From contig CACFZB010000003.1 of the NCBI GenBank assembly GCA_902570715.1, positions 1-51,343 on the forward strand: a stretch of 51,343 nucleotides of DNA, in the 5' to 3' direction. Each line of letters opens with the position of its first letter. Within the stretch, counting starts at the first letter, position 1. Below the pieces are notes generated by a model. The model saw nothing but the letters and a program-made list of their open reading frames with translations, searched no databases and was not told the DNA's origin. The DNA comes from an uncultured Pelagibacteraceae bacterium. GTDB taxonomy: Bacteria; Pseudomonadota; Alphaproteobacteria; Pelagibacterales; Pelagibacteraceae. A program made the position numbers and the translations under genes. Positions 1 to 10,405 of this stretch are shown here, in pieces.

Positions 1-2
1 CA

Positions 3-1043
3 AACTCTAACAAAGCTCTTTTGAAAGAAATAGGAAGATTAGGCTTGGGAGCTGATGTGGTCTCAATAGGAGAATTAATGAAAGCTTTGAAATCAGGTAT
101 CAAATCTAATAAAATTGTTTTTTCGGGTGTTGGTAAAACATCAAGAGAAATTAATTATGCTATAGAAAAAAAGATTTTATTGATAAATGCAGAGTCAAAA
201 AGTGAAATTTTAGAAATAGAAAAGATTGCAAAAAATAAAAAAAGAAAAATTGATATTGGAATTAGATTAAATCCAAATACTGATGCAAAAACTTTAAGTC
301 AAATATCAACTGGTAAGAAAGATAATAAATTTGGAGTCTCTGAGAAGTCTCTTATAAATTTGGCTTTTTATGTAAAAAATTCAAATTTTTTAAATTTAAA
401 ATGTTTAAGTGTACATATAGGGAGTCAAATTCTTAATCATAAACCTTATGAAAAAATGCTTAATGTATTGCAAAGAGTAATAAATAAATTGAAATATAAC
501 TTTGATTATATAGATTTAGGTGGTGGTATGGGTATTGATTATGAAAAAAATAATCAAAAACTTAACTTTAAAAAATATGCTTTGTGTATAAAAAAATTTT
601 TAAAAAAAAATAATTCTAGGATTATTTTTGAACCAGGAAGAAGTATTGTTGCTAACGCTGGCTATCTTATATCAGAGGTTATTTACATAAAAGAAAGTGA
701 TAAAAAAAATTTTATCATAATTGACGCTGCCATGAATGACTTGATGAGACCAGCTTTATATAATGCAAAACATCAAATTATTCCTGTTAAAAAAAATAGT
801 TTTAGATCTCGTAAAATTTACGAAATTGTTGGACCAGTATGTGAAACAACGGATAAATTTTCAACAATAAAAAAATTTCAAAAATTAAAAGAGAAAGACT
901 TGATTGCAATTTGTGATGTAGGCGCTTACGGCATGTCTTTAAGCTCTAACTATAACTTAAGACCAAAACCAATTGAGTTACTTATCAAAAAATCAAAAAT
1001 AAAAGTTATTAACAAAAGACAAAATCTAAAAGAATTAATCTAA
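3..1043 (+). CDS. lysA: Diaminopimelate decarboxylase, 5'-truncated by window edge
   Basis: Frame is open to the window start (NSNKALLKEIGRLGLGADVVSIGEL); motifs HIGSQI, DLGGGMGI, EPGRSIVANAG, CDVGAYG typical of LysA. Confidence 0.95.
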   Translation, partial: NSNKALLKEIGRLGLGADVVSIGELMKALKSGIKSNKIVFSGVGKTSREINYAIEKKILLINAESKSEILEIEKIAKNKKRKIDIGIRLNPNTDAKTLSQISTGKKDNKFGVSEKSLINLAFYVKNSNFLNLKCLSVHIGSQILNHKPYEKMLNVLQRVINKLKYNFDYIDLGGGMGIDYEKNNQKLNFKKYALCIKKFLKKNNSRIIFEPGRSIVANAGYLISEVIYIKESDKKNFIIIDAAMNDLMRPALYNAKHQIIPVKKNSFRSRKIYEIVGPVCETTDKFSTIKKFQKLKEKDLIAICDVGAYGMSLSSNYNLRPKPIELLIKKSKIKVINKRQNLKELI

Positions 1044-1054
1044 CTTTTAGTATA

Positions 1055-1756
1055 ATGATTAGAAATATTTTATTTTCTCTGTTTTTTTTTACAGGCATCA
1101 CTTTGATTTCAATTCTATTTCTACCTTCTTTAATAATGCCTCAGAAATTTGTTCTTTTTGGTGGAAAAATTATGGGTTATTGGGCTGCAATTTGTTTAAA
1201 AATTTTTCTCTCAACACAAATTATTATAAAAGGGAAAGAAAATATATGTAAAGATCATAAATTTTTTATCGCCGCTTCTCACCAATCAATGTTTGAAACT
1301 TTTTATTTACAAACTATTTTTAATTCTCCAGTTTTTATCTTAAAAAATGAATTACTAAATATCCCAGTATTTGGTTGGTATTTAAAAAAAATTGGATCAA
1401 TTTCTATTAAACGAGATAAGGTATCTAGAGATAACTTAGATTTTTTTACTAATATAAAAAAAATTGTTAACAATTCTGACAGACCTCTAATAATCTTTCC
1501 TCAAGCTACAAGAGTTTTGCCGACTGAAAAACCTGAATTTAAAAAAGGGGCTGCTCGAATTTATAAGGAGTTAGATATATATTGTCAGCCTGTAGCAATA
1601 AATTCTGGATATGTTTGGCCAAAAATTGGAAAAAAAATCCCAAATAGAAAAATTACAATCTCGATTATAAAACCCTTAAGTCCAGGATTAAGTAGTGAAG
1701 AGTTCCTTCGAATACTTCAAAAAGAAATATACAATGAACTCGACAATATAAATTAA
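1055..1756 (+). CDS. plsC: 1-acyl-sn-glycerol-3-phosphate acyltransferase
   Basis: ASHQSMFET (HX4D-like block, here HQSMFE) and FPQATR motif; N-terminal TM segment. Confidence 0.85.
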   Translation: MIRNILFSLFFFTGITLISILFLPSLIMPQKFVLFGGKIMGYWAAICLKIFLSTQIIIKGKENICKDHKFFIAASHQSMFETFYLQTIFNSPVFILKNELLNIPVFGWYLKKIGSISIKRDKVSRDNLDFFTNIKKIVNNSDRPLIIFPQATRVLPTEKPEFKKGAARIYKELDIYCQPVAINSGYVWPKIGKKIPNRKITISIIKPLSPGLSSEEFLRILQKEIYNELDNIN

Positions 1757-2865
1757 CCTTTCATTGGCATTACAACAAAAATACTATCAAAGTCGCCTGG
1801 ATCCTTTATTAATGCTGGTGAACCTGAGTCATTGAAGAAAACCTCTACAGTTTTTCCATCAAGCTGAGACGCGACATCTAATAAATACCGAGAGTTAAAA
1901 CTTATTTCTAAATCATGATCAAATTTAACCATTAATGACTCTTTGCCATCACCACTATTTGTGTTGTTTACTGATAGATTTAGAATATCTTTAGTTAAAT
2001 CAAATTTAACCCCATCTTTTTTGTCAAGTGAAACAGATGCAACACGGTCTACAGAGTCTAAAAATTTTTTTAAATCGACTTCTAATTTTTTTTGATTATT
2101 TTTTGGTATCACTTGAATATAATTAGGAAATTTTCCATCTATTAATTTTGAAATTAAGATACTATCGTTTAATTCAAATTTAATTTTTGATTTTATATTT
2201 GAAATCTTTACATCACCATCAAAATTATCAAGTAAATTACAAAGCTGAAAGATAGTTTTTTTTGGAAGAATCACTGGTTCAAACTCTATTTTTTGACTTA
2301 ATCTTATCTTAGAGATAGACATTCTGTGACTATCAGTTGCAACGGCAGTGAGATAATATTTATCGTCCACTTCTGTCTGATGAAGATAAATTCCACTTAA
2401 ATAATGTCTTGTTTCATCATTTGAAACAGAAAATTTACATTTATTCAAAAGTTTTAAAAATTGTTTTGATTTAATAGAAAATTCATTTTGATTAAAATTT
2501 TCTTCGGTTAATGGAAATTCTGATGCACTAATACAATTTAAATTAAAAATAGATTTGTCAGACTCCAAATGCAGCTTACTTTCATCAGTTAAGGTTAAGT
2601 TAATCTTTTGTCCTGATGAAAATTTTCGAACAATATCATACATAATTGAAGATGATGTAGTTGTATTTCCTTCCTCAGATACTTCAACATTATTAATTTG
2701 ATGTATAAAAATTAGATCTAAGTCAGTTGCAGTAATTGTTAAATTTGAATTTTGGACGTTTAAAAGAATATTAGATAAAATTGGAAGAGTACTTCTCTTT
2801 TCAATTATACCTTGGCAATAACTTAGAGCTTGCTGCAAATCTTGTTGATTTAGATTAAACTTCAT
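1753..2865 (-). CDS. dnaN: DNA polymerase III beta subunit (sliding clamp)
   Basis: MKFNLNQQDLQQALSYCQGIIEKRSTLPILSNILL N-terminus, C-terminal VVMPMKG; adjacent to dnaA. Confidence 0.97.
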   Translation of the reverse strand: MKFNLNQQDLQQALSYCQGIIEKRSTLPILSNILLNVQNSNLTITATDLDLIFIHQINNVEVSEEGNTTTSSSIMYDIVRKFSSGQKINLTLTDESKLHLESDKSIFNLNCISASEFPLTEENFNQNEFSIKSKQFLKLLNKCKFSVSNDETRHYLSGIYLHQTEVDDKYYLTAVATDSHRMSISKIRLSQKIEFEPVILPKKTIFQLCNLLDNFDGDVKISNIKSKIKFELNDSILISKLIDGKFPNYIQVIPKNNQKKLEVDLKKFLDSVDRVASVSLDKKDGVKFDLTKDILNLSVNNTNSGDGKESLMVKFDHDLEISFNSRYLLDVASQLDGKTVEVFFNDSGSPALIKDPGDFDSIFVVMPMKG

Positions 2866-4264
2866 TATCTTTATTATTGTACAATATTTGATTCTTAAGT
2901 TTATTTATATTCTCAATTATTTCTGGATCTTTTTCTTTTAATTTTTCGATTGTTTTAACTGAATGAATTATAGTTGTATGATCTCTATTAGAAAACTCTC
3001 TACCAATTTCGGGTAAAGATTTAGAAGTTAAAATTTTTGTTAAATAAATTGCTGTTTGCCTTGGCCGAACCAAATATCTCGATCTTCTTGATGATAACAT
3101 CTCATTTTTACTTATCTTAAAAAATTTACACACTACAGTTTGAATAAGATCAATCGTTACTTTATTTTCAGAAACATTTAACAGATCTTTTAAAACAATT
3201 TTAGTTTCTGCAATATTGGGTATTTTGTTATATATTCTTGCAAATGATGCAATTCGATTAATAGCGCCAACTAATTCCCTAATACTAGTTGTCACTTCAT
3301 CACTAATAAAATTTTGTATCTCTTTGGAAATTTTGATATTTTCAGAATATAAATTATTTAGTTCCTCGGTTTTCTTTTCAACAATTTTTTTTCTTAGCTC
3401 TTGGTCTGGTTTTTGAATGTCTACGACTAAACCCCCAGAAAACCTAGACTTAATTCTTTCCTGTATTCTTAATAATTTATTTGGTGCCCTATCTGCAGAA
3501 ACAATTATTTGAGCTCCTTTATCGAGCAATGCATTAAAAGTATGAAAAAATTCTTCCTGCATTGCCTCTTTACCTGTCATGAATTGAATATCATCTATCA
3601 ACATAATGTCTGTTTCTCTAAAATGCTCTTTAAACTTCACCATATCATTGGATTTAATTGATTTTACGAATTGGTACATAAATCTTTCGGCGGAAATGAA
3701 CATTACTTTATTGGTCTTTTTAAGTTCAAATCCAATTGAATTTAAGAGGTGTGTTTTTCCCATTCCTACACCTCCATAAATGTAAAGTGGATTGTATTGT
3801 GATATATTTTCTGAAACTTTTAATGAGGCCTCGTATGCTAATTTATTACTTGGTCCAGTTATAAAATTTTCAAATCTTTTGTTTGGGTCTATTCTATTAT
3901 ATTGAAGATAAGAGTCTTTTATAAAAGATATATTTTCCTTATTTTGGTTTATATTTTTATCGAGATTATCATTTAATTTATGCTCAACAATTTTAAACTC
4001 TATTCGTATTAACTCCTTTTTAAAATTTTTTAAAATTTGTAAAATTTGGTCTAAATAACGTGAAGTGATCCAGTCTCTAATAAATCTAGTAGGAACAGAC
4101 AGTAGAAGATAATTATTAAACTCTTCTACTAATTCTATCTTTTTTAACCAACTTTCATAAATATCTTGGCCTAATTTAGTTTTCATTTCTATTTGGATTA
4201 AATTCCAATCTAGTTTTTTTGATTGCAGATTATTAATGTTTTTATTTGTGACGATATTGTTCAT
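2855..4264 (-). CDS. dnaA: Chromosomal replication initiator DnaA
   Basis: Walker A GGVGMGKTHLL, LIDDIQF, C-terminal DNA-binding domain GREFSNRDHTTIIHSV. Confidence 0.98.
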   Translation of the reverse strand: MNNIVTNKNINNLQSKKLDWNLIQIEMKTKLGQDIYESWLKKIELVEEFNNYLLLSVPTRFIRDWITSRYLDQILQILKNFKKELIRIEFKIVEHKLNDNLDKNINQNKENISFIKDSYLQYNRIDPNKRFENFITGPSNKLAYEASLKVSENISQYNPLYIYGGVGMGKTHLLNSIGFELKKTNKVMFISAERFMYQFVKSIKSNDMVKFKEHFRETDIMLIDDIQFMTGKEAMQEEFFHTFNALLDKGAQIIVSADRAPNKLLRIQERIKSRFSGGLVVDIQKPDQELRKKIVEKKTEELNNLYSENIKISKEIQNFISDEVTTSIRELVGAINRIASFARIYNKIPNIAETKIVLKDLLNVSENKVTIDLIQTVVCKFFKISKNEMLSSRRSRYLVRPRQTAIYLTKILTSKSLPEIGREFSNRDHTTIIHSVKTIEKLKEKDPEIIENINKLKNQILYNNKDNEV

Positions 4265-4535
4265 AATTGCGGAGAAGTTCAGTTAGAGCTATTATGAAAT
4301 TTTTGCAAGAAATAATTTAAAAAATCAAAAAAAAAATAAAATCTAGGATTGTGTGCTCTTTATTTTTTTTTTTTAAATAAATATTTATTAGAGTAAAATT
4401 TTTTAATTATAAAATTTATGATTGAATAACAAAGATAATTAAATTTACTAAATCTAAATATTGTACCAGCAATAATTTATTTTATAGATTTTGTAGCTTT
4501 AAAAGTTGAATCTTATAACAACCTGCAGTGTATTA
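4265..4535. promoter_or_regulatory. AT-rich intergenic region between dnaA and rpsT (likely dnaA promoter/leader)
   Basis: 271-bp gap, long for this compact window; contains A10/T12 tracts forming an inverted repeat. Confidence 0.4.
4327..4382. repeat. A/T-only 14-bp inverted repeat upstream of dnaA
   Basis: AAAAAAAAAATAAA (4327-4340) and TTTATTTTTTTTTT (4369-4382), 28-nt spacer. Confidence 0.7.
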
Positions 4536-4796
4536 CTAAATAGTTGAAATTTTTTTAGTTATCCTAGATACATTTCTAGAGGCATTTTGTTTTTTTATAA
4601 TTCCAGTTTTAGCTATCCGCATTAATTCAGAATTCAACTTGGGTAAGAATTTTAAAGCTTCAGATTTATTCTTATTTTCAATCAAAAGGTTCATTTTTTT
4701 TAAAGCGTTTTTATACCTGCTTTTTCTAGCTTTATTAACAGTAGTCTGTTTAGATATTCTTCTAATTCTTTTGATTGCAGATTTTGTATTGGCCAT
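4536..4796 (-). CDS. rpsT: 30S ribosomal protein S20
   Basis: MANTKSAIKRIRRISKQTTVNKARKSRYKNALKK. Confidence 0.97.
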   Translation of the reverse strand: MANTKSAIKRIRRISKQTTVNKARKSRYKNALKKMNLLIENKNKSEALKFLPKLNSELMRIAKTGIIKKQNASRNVSRITKKISTI

Positions 4797-4846
4797 TTCC
4801 GCAGGTATATAGCTTGAGATTTAATTATGGTCAATCAAATAATTGA

Positions 4847-5711
4847 TCATTTTTGGCATGAATTACAAAAATAAGAAGACCTGTTAGAAATTTTTTTTTT
4901 TTGAATGATTCCGTTGCAATTAAGTCTCTTACAATTCAAACCTTCTCTTTGATATACACTAAAATTCTTTTGAAACTCTCCCTTTTTCCCTGAGATATTC
5001 TTAAAATTCCTTATTGAAGATCCACCTTTATAAATAGCATTTATAAGAACCTTCCTAGAGTTAATCAAAACTTTCTTTAAATCATTTTTGTTTAGACATT
5101 TTGCCTTCTTGCAAGGTTTAATCATACATAAATATAATATTTCACTTGCATATATGTTTCCAATTCCAGAAACAAAAGTTTGGTCTAACAAAAAACTTTT
5201 TATATTTTTTTTCCTTATTTTTTAAAGAAGAAAAAATATAGTTAATATTAAAACTACTGCTCATTGGTTCAGGGCCAAATTTTTTAAACTTTTTCTTTAA
5301 GGACTTACGATCATTAATTATTTCAAAAAAGCCAAATCTTCTTGGATCATTGTATATCATTTTTAAATTATCAAATAAAATTATTATATGATTGTGTTTA
5401 TTAGGTAAATTTGGAGTTTTATAAAAACTTGTATTTGTAATTAAACCTTTTTTTTTTTCATTAATCAAATGAATGGTACCTGACATACCAAGATGTATTA
5501 GACAAATTTTTTTGCTAGATAAATATAAAATTAAATACTTTGAAAATCTCTCCACTTTGACAACTTTTTGTTTATGTAGAGATCTTTCAAAATAAAAAGG
5601 AACCTTAAATCTCAAATTCCTATTTTTGATTATAACCTTTTTAATGATTTTTCCCTTAATTTTTTTATTAAGTGATTGTCTAACTACTTCTACTTCTGGT
5701 AATTCTGGCAT
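4847..5711 (-). pseudogene. mutM: Formamidopyrimidine-DNA glycosylase, interrupted by an apparent +1 frameshift in an A8 tract
   Basis: N-terminal ORF (5142..5711, MPELPEVEVVRQSL) and C-terminal ORF (4847..5191, QTFVSGIGNIYASEI plus CX2C..CX2C zinc finger) are two halves of one Fpg; removing one A at 5205..5212 joins them as KEKNIKSFLLDQTFVSGIGN. Confidence 0.85.
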
Positions 5712-5742
5712 TTAACATTATATTGAACTTATATTTTTTTTT

Positions 5743-6447
5743 ATGCAACAAGATCTTCAAAATAAAAGAGGTCTGGTACAAAATGTCTTCGATCAAGTCT
5801 ATAGTCAATATGATTTGATGAACGATATAATGTCACTAGGTATACATCGATTATGGAAAAAAGATTTAATTCATATGATGAATCCATCTTTTAATCAAAA
5901 TTTGGTTGATGTTGCCAGTGGAACTGGAGATATTGCTAAGATATTTTTAAATAAGGTAAACAAAAATGCAGATATTACTTGCGTTGATCCAAATGATAGT
6001 ATGATTGATCAAGGAAAAAAAAAACTTAAGAAATATCAAAATATAAAGTGGATAAAATCTACTGCAGAAAATTTGAAGTTAAATAATAATAATTTTGATT
6101 TTTATACAATCAGTTTTGGTTTAAGAAATACTAAAAATATAGATAAAGCTTTAAAAGAAGCTTATAGAGTTTTAAAACCTGGTGGTCGGTATTTTTGTCT
6201 TGAATTTTCAAAAATAGATAATGAAAGTTTGAATTTTATATACAAAAAATATTCAAAAATGATTCCTTTACTTGGAAAATTATTTGTTGGTCAAAAAGAA
6301 CCATATGAATATCTGGTTAAAAGTATAGAAAACTTTGTAAATCAAGATGAATTACTTGATCTCATGAAAAAAAATAATTTTAAAAAATGTATATATAGAA
6401 ATTTATCTGGTGGAATAGTATCTATCCATAGTGGTTGGAAAGTTTGA
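5743..6447 (+). CDS. ubiE: Ubiquinone/menaquinone biosynthesis C-methyltransferase
   Basis: VFDQVYSQYDLMNDIMSLGIHRLWK, DVASGTGDIA, FGLRNT. Confidence 0.95.
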   Translation: MQQDLQNKRGLVQNVFDQVYSQYDLMNDIMSLGIHRLWKKDLIHMMNPSFNQNLVDVASGTGDIAKIFLNKVNKNADITCVDPNDSMIDQGKKKLKKYQNIKWIKSTAENLKLNNNNFDFYTISFGLRNTKNIDKALKEAYRVLKPGGRYFCLEFSKIDNESLNFIYKKYSKMIPLLGKLFVGQKEPYEYLVKSIENFVNQDELLDLMKKNNFKKCIYRNLSGGIVSIHSGWKV

Positions 6448-8015
6448 TGATTAAAAAATTAATTACATTATTCAAACTTGGAAGAAAGGTAGCTAAATCT
6501 GATATATTAAATATAACCTCTAAATTTAAGGAACCACCTTTAGCAGTAAAAATTTTATTTAAGATTTTATCTTTTTCATTTTCGCCAAAAAAAATAACAG
6601 ATTTAAATAAAGATGAAGGAGAAAGATTAACTAATTCGCTTGAGTCTATGGGAACAACTTTTATAAAGCTTGGTCAATTTTTAGCTACAAGACCAGATAT
6701 AATTGGAGAAGAGCTCTCTAAAAAACTTGAAACACTTCAAGATAGACTACCTCCTTTTTCCATATTAGAAGCAAAAGAAATTATAAAGAATGATTTAGGT
6801 AATGATAGTTACAATTCTATAATAGATTTAAGTGAACCTGTTGCTGCAGCTTCTATAGCACAAGTTCATAAAGCACAAATTAATGATAATGGTACAATAA
6901 AAGATGTAGCTATAAAAATTTTAAGACCAAACATAAAAAAAATATTTAACGATGAAATAGATGCAATCATGCTTTTTGCATTTTTAATTGAGTCATTCAT
7001 TAAAAAAACAAAAAGATTAAAATTAGTTGAGGTAGTTTTTTTATTAAAAGAAATTACTAATCTTGAGATGGATTTAAGATTTGAAGCTGCAGCAGCAAAT
7101 GAATATGCAGAAAATACCAAAAATGATGTTGGATTCAGAGTTCCTCAAATCTACTGGAATTTTACAAGTGAAAACGTCATGACTTTAGATTGGGTTGAAG
7201 GAATTTCAATAAGAGAAACGGAAGAACTTAAAAATAGAAACTTAAATACGGAAAAAATTGCAGAAGATATAATTCAAAACTTTTTAAGACATGCAGTTAG
7301 AGATGGTTTTTTCCACGCAGATATGCATCAAGGAAATATATTTATTGACGAAAATGGTTATATTGTTCCAATAGATTTTGGAATAATGGGTAGACTTGAT
7401 AAAATGAGTAAGAGATTTTTAGCTGAAATCTTATTTGGTTTTATTCAAAGAGATTATCGTAAAGTTGCTGAAGTGCACTTAATTGCTGGTTTAGTTCCTA
7501 AAAATGTACCAATTGATGATCTAGCTCAAGCGTTGAGATCTATTGGAGAACCAATATTTGGTCAAGCGGTAAAAGATATTTCTGGTGGAAAGTTATTAAA
7601 ACAATTATTTGATGTAACTGAAAAATTTAATATGCAAACTCAACCTCAACTATTGATGTTACAAAAAACAATGGTTGTTGTTGAGGGAGTTGCAAGAAAA
7701 TTAAATCCAAACACAAATATTTGGACCACTTCAAAGCCTGTTTTAGAAAACTGGCTTAAAGAAACAAAGGATCCAATGACAACAATAAATGAAACTATTC
7801 AAAACACGTCCGAAGTAATTAAAAGATTACCAGAATTTCCAGAAATAATGGATAAAGCTAATCAAGCATTGACTTATTTGGCTAGTGGACAAATTCCGCA
7901 AAATTCAAATTCATTCACCGATTTAAATACAAAAAAATTAGAGATGGTTACATTTAGAAACCAATCTATTATTGGTTTATTAGTCCTTGTAATTTTTGGT
8001 CTATTGGTATTTTAA
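6447..8015 (+). CDS. ubiB: Ubiquinone biosynthesis ABC1/ADCK-family kinase-like protein
   Basis: KLGQFLATRPD, AAASIAQVHKA, FHADMHQGNIF, IDFGIMGR; ATG at 6447 overlaps the ubiE stop (ATGA), preferred over the TTG at 6435. Confidence 0.95.
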   Translation: MIKKLITLFKLGRKVAKSDILNITSKFKEPPLAVKILFKILSFSFSPKKITDLNKDEGERLTNSLESMGTTFIKLGQFLATRPDIIGEELSKKLETLQDRLPPFSILEAKEIIKNDLGNDSYNSIIDLSEPVAAASIAQVHKAQINDNGTIKDVAIKILRPNIKKIFNDEIDAIMLFAFLIESFIKKTKRLKLVEVVFLLKEITNLEMDLRFEAAAANEYAENTKNDVGFRVPQIYWNFTSENVMTLDWVEGISIRETEELKNRNLNTEKIAEDIIQNFLRHAVRDGFFHADMHQGNIFIDENGYIVPIDFGIMGRLDKMSKRFLAEILFGFIQRDYRKVAEVHLIAGLVPKNVPIDDLAQALRSIGEPIFGQAVKDISGGKLLKQLFDVTEKFNMQTQPQLLMLQKTMVVVEGVARKLNPNTNIWTTSKPVLENWLKETKDPMTTINETIQNTSEVIKRLPEFPEIMDKANQALTYLASGQIPQNSNSFTDLNTKKLEMVTFRNQSIIGLLVLVIFGLLVF

Positions 8016-8023
8016 TTTAAACA

Positions 8024-9223
8024 ATGAACAATTTGAATAATAAAAAAATCTTATTAATAATTTGTGGTGGTATAGCAGCTTATAAAAGCCTCGAAATTAT
8101 AAGACTGCTTAAAAAAAGTGGTGTAATAATAAAAACAATTTTAACTAAAAATGGTTCTGAATTTGTTACACCTCTTTCAATAACTTCTTTATCTCAATCA
8201 AAAGTTTATCAGGATCTATTTAGTTTAGAAAATGAAGTAGAAATGGATCACATTACTCTTTCTAGATGGGCAGACCTTATCTTAATCGCTCCAGCAACGG
8301 CAAATACAATATCAAAACTCGCGAATGGAAATTCTGATGACTTAGCATCTACAGTTGCTCTTGCTTCAAATAAAAAAATTTTTATTGCACCAGCAATGAA
8401 TGTGAGAATGTGGGAACATAATTCTACTAAAGAGAATATAGATAAATTAAAAACTTATAACTATAAATTAATCGGTCCTGAAACAGGTGATATGGCATGT
8501 GGCGAATATGGTGAAGGGAAGATGTCGGAACCAAAAGATATAGTAAGTGAGCTAGAAAATTATTTTAAAGATTTAAAAAACAACAACAAATTAAAAGCGA
8601 TAGTGACTGCGGGTCCTACTAATGAGTATATTGATCCAGTAAGATTTATTACAAATAGATCTAGTGGTAAACAAGGATATGAAATTGCAAAATCATTATC
8701 AAAAAGAGGTTTTGATACAACCTTAATTTCTGGACCAACAAATTTAAAAATAGATAATGATGTTAAATTAATAAAAGTTGAGACTGCCGAAGAAATGTTT
8801 CAAGCCACACTAAAAAGTTTACCTGCTGATATTGCAATATTTTCAGCTGCAGTTAGTGATTTTAAATTAAAAGAAATCTCTAAAACAAAGATAAAAAGTC
8901 AAGATAGTCTAAACTTAAAATTTGAGAAAAATATAGATATACTAAATTATGTATCTCATCATAATTCCTTAAGACCTAAACTTGTAATTGGTTTTGCAGC
9001 GGAAACTAATAATTTGAAAGATTATGCAAATAAAAAATTAATTGAAAAAAATTGTGATTGGATAATTGCAAATGATGTATCTAACAAAAAAATCGGATTT
9101 TATTCAGATTTCAATGAGGTATCAATTTTTTATAAAAATAAAAAATCTAATAAACTTACATACAAACATAAATCTAAAATTTCAGATGAAATAGTAGAAA
9201 AAATTATTGATCATTTAAACTAA
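8024..9223 (+). CDS. coaBC: Bifunctional phosphopantothenoylcysteine decarboxylase / phosphopantothenate-cysteine ligase
   Basis: GGIAAYKSLEIIR, APAMNVRMWEH, TAGPTNEYIDPVRFITNRSSGKQG. Confidence 0.96.
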   Translation: MNNLNNKKILLIICGGIAAYKSLEIIRLLKKSGVIIKTILTKNGSEFVTPLSITSLSQSKVYQDLFSLENEVEMDHITLSRWADLILIAPATANTISKLANGNSDDLASTVALASNKKIFIAPAMNVRMWEHNSTKENIDKLKTYNYKLIGPETGDMACGEYGEGKMSEPKDIVSELENYFKDLKNNNKLKAIVTAGPTNEYIDPVRFITNRSSGKQGYEIAKSLSKRGFDTTLISGPTNLKIDNDVKLIKVETAEEMFQATLKSLPADIAIFSAAVSDFKLKEISKTKIKSQDSLNLKFEKNIDILNYVSHHNSLRPKLVIGFAAETNNLKDYANKKLIEKNCDWIIANDVSNKKIGFYSDFNEVSIFYKNKKSNKLTYKHKSKISDEIVEKIIDHLN

Positions 9224-9660
9224 TGGTTAAAGTTTTAATAAAAAAATTAAATCCCTTAGCTAAATTACCTGTATATAAAACAAATGGTGCATCTGGTATG
9301 GATTTAATGGCTTGCATAGAAGAATCTATTAATTTAAAACCAGGTAAATCTTGTATTATTCCAACTGGATTATCGGTTGCATTTTCAAAAGAATATGAAA
9401 TCCAAATTAGACCAAGATCTGGATTAGCAGCAAAAAATAATATTAGTATTTTAAATACTCCTGGAACAATTGATAGTGATTATAGAGGTGAACTAAAAAT
9501 TATTTTATTCAATCATGGTGATGAAAATTTTATAATCAATAACAATGATAGAATTGCTCAAATGGTTTTAACTCCAATTATTAAGATTAATTTGGAAGAA
9601 ACAAATGAACTTCCAGAATCAATAAGAGGTGAAGGAGGTTTCGGATCAACCGGTAAATGA
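9223..9660 (+). CDS. dut: dUTP diphosphatase
   Basis: GASGMDLMA, RPRSGLA, GTIDSDYRGE, RIAQMV, GGFGSTG motifs. Confidence 0.97.
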   Translation: MVKVLIKKLNPLAKLPVYKTNGASGMDLMACIEESINLKPGKSCIIPTGLSVAFSKEYEIQIRPRSGLAAKNNISILNTPGTIDSDYRGELKIILFNHGDENFIINNNDRIAQMVLTPIIKINLEETNELPESIRGEGGFGSTGK

Positions 9661-10394
9661 TGAGCCGTTTGGATAAATCTCAAATAGAAAGATATTCAAG
9701 ACAATTGGTTCTTAAAAACATAGGACCGAAAGGGCAAAAAAAAATTTTTTTTTCTAAGATTTTGATTGTAGGTGTTGGTGGTTTAGGCTGTCCTGCTGCA
9801 GAAAATTTAGTAAGAGCTGGTGTTGGAACTATTGGTTTAATAGATAATGATATCGTTAATCTTTCAAACATTCACAGACAAAGTTTATTTAATTCAAAAG
9901 ATTTAAAAAAATCAAAAGTTAGTGTAGCAGCAAAAAAACTAAAACAAATAAATCCAAAAACAAAAATTAAAACTTATAAATCAAGACTAAACAATAATAA
10001 TATTGAAAAAATAATTCAAGGATATGAACTTATCATTGATGGCTCCGATAATTTTCAAACAAAATTCTTGATAAACGATTATTGTGTTAAATTAAAAAAG
10101 AAATTAATCACTGGTGCTATCAGTAAATTTGATGGACATATATTTACTTTTGATTTTAAAGACAAAAAAACAGCTTCCTTGAGAAATTTTTATCAAGAAA
10201 AAGAAATTTCTGATGATATCTTAAGTTGTGAATTTGAGGGGGTCCTTGGAACTACTGCATCAATGGTAGGAGCTATTCAAGCAAATGAGACAATTAAAAT
10301 GATAATTGGAATTGGCCAAAATTTAAAAAATCAAATATTAATTATAGATCTATTAAATCTTAATTTTAGAAAAGTTAAATTTCAAAAGAGATAA
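9657..10394 (+). CDS. HesA/MoeB/ThiF-family adenylyltransferase
   Basis: RYSRQLVLKNIGPKGQKK, GVGGLGCPAAENLVRAGVG, DNDIVNLSNIHRQ. Confidence 0.9.
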   Translation: MMSRLDKSQIERYSRQLVLKNIGPKGQKKIFFSKILIVGVGGLGCPAAENLVRAGVGTIGLIDNDIVNLSNIHRQSLFNSKDLKKSKVSVAAKKLKQINPKTKIKTYKSRLNNNNIEKIIQGYELIIDGSDNFQTKFLINDYCVKLKKKLITGAISKFDGHIFTFDFKDKKTASLRNFYQEKEISDDILSCEFEGVLGTTASMVGAIQANETIKMIIGIGQNLKNQILIIDLLNLNFRKVKFQKR

Positions 10395-10405
10395 AACATA
10401 AATAA

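Noticed and set aside
4265-4535. oriC call upstream of dnaA
   Set aside because: AT-rich but no clear DnaA-box cluster could be identified by eye; GC-skew not computable from this window alone
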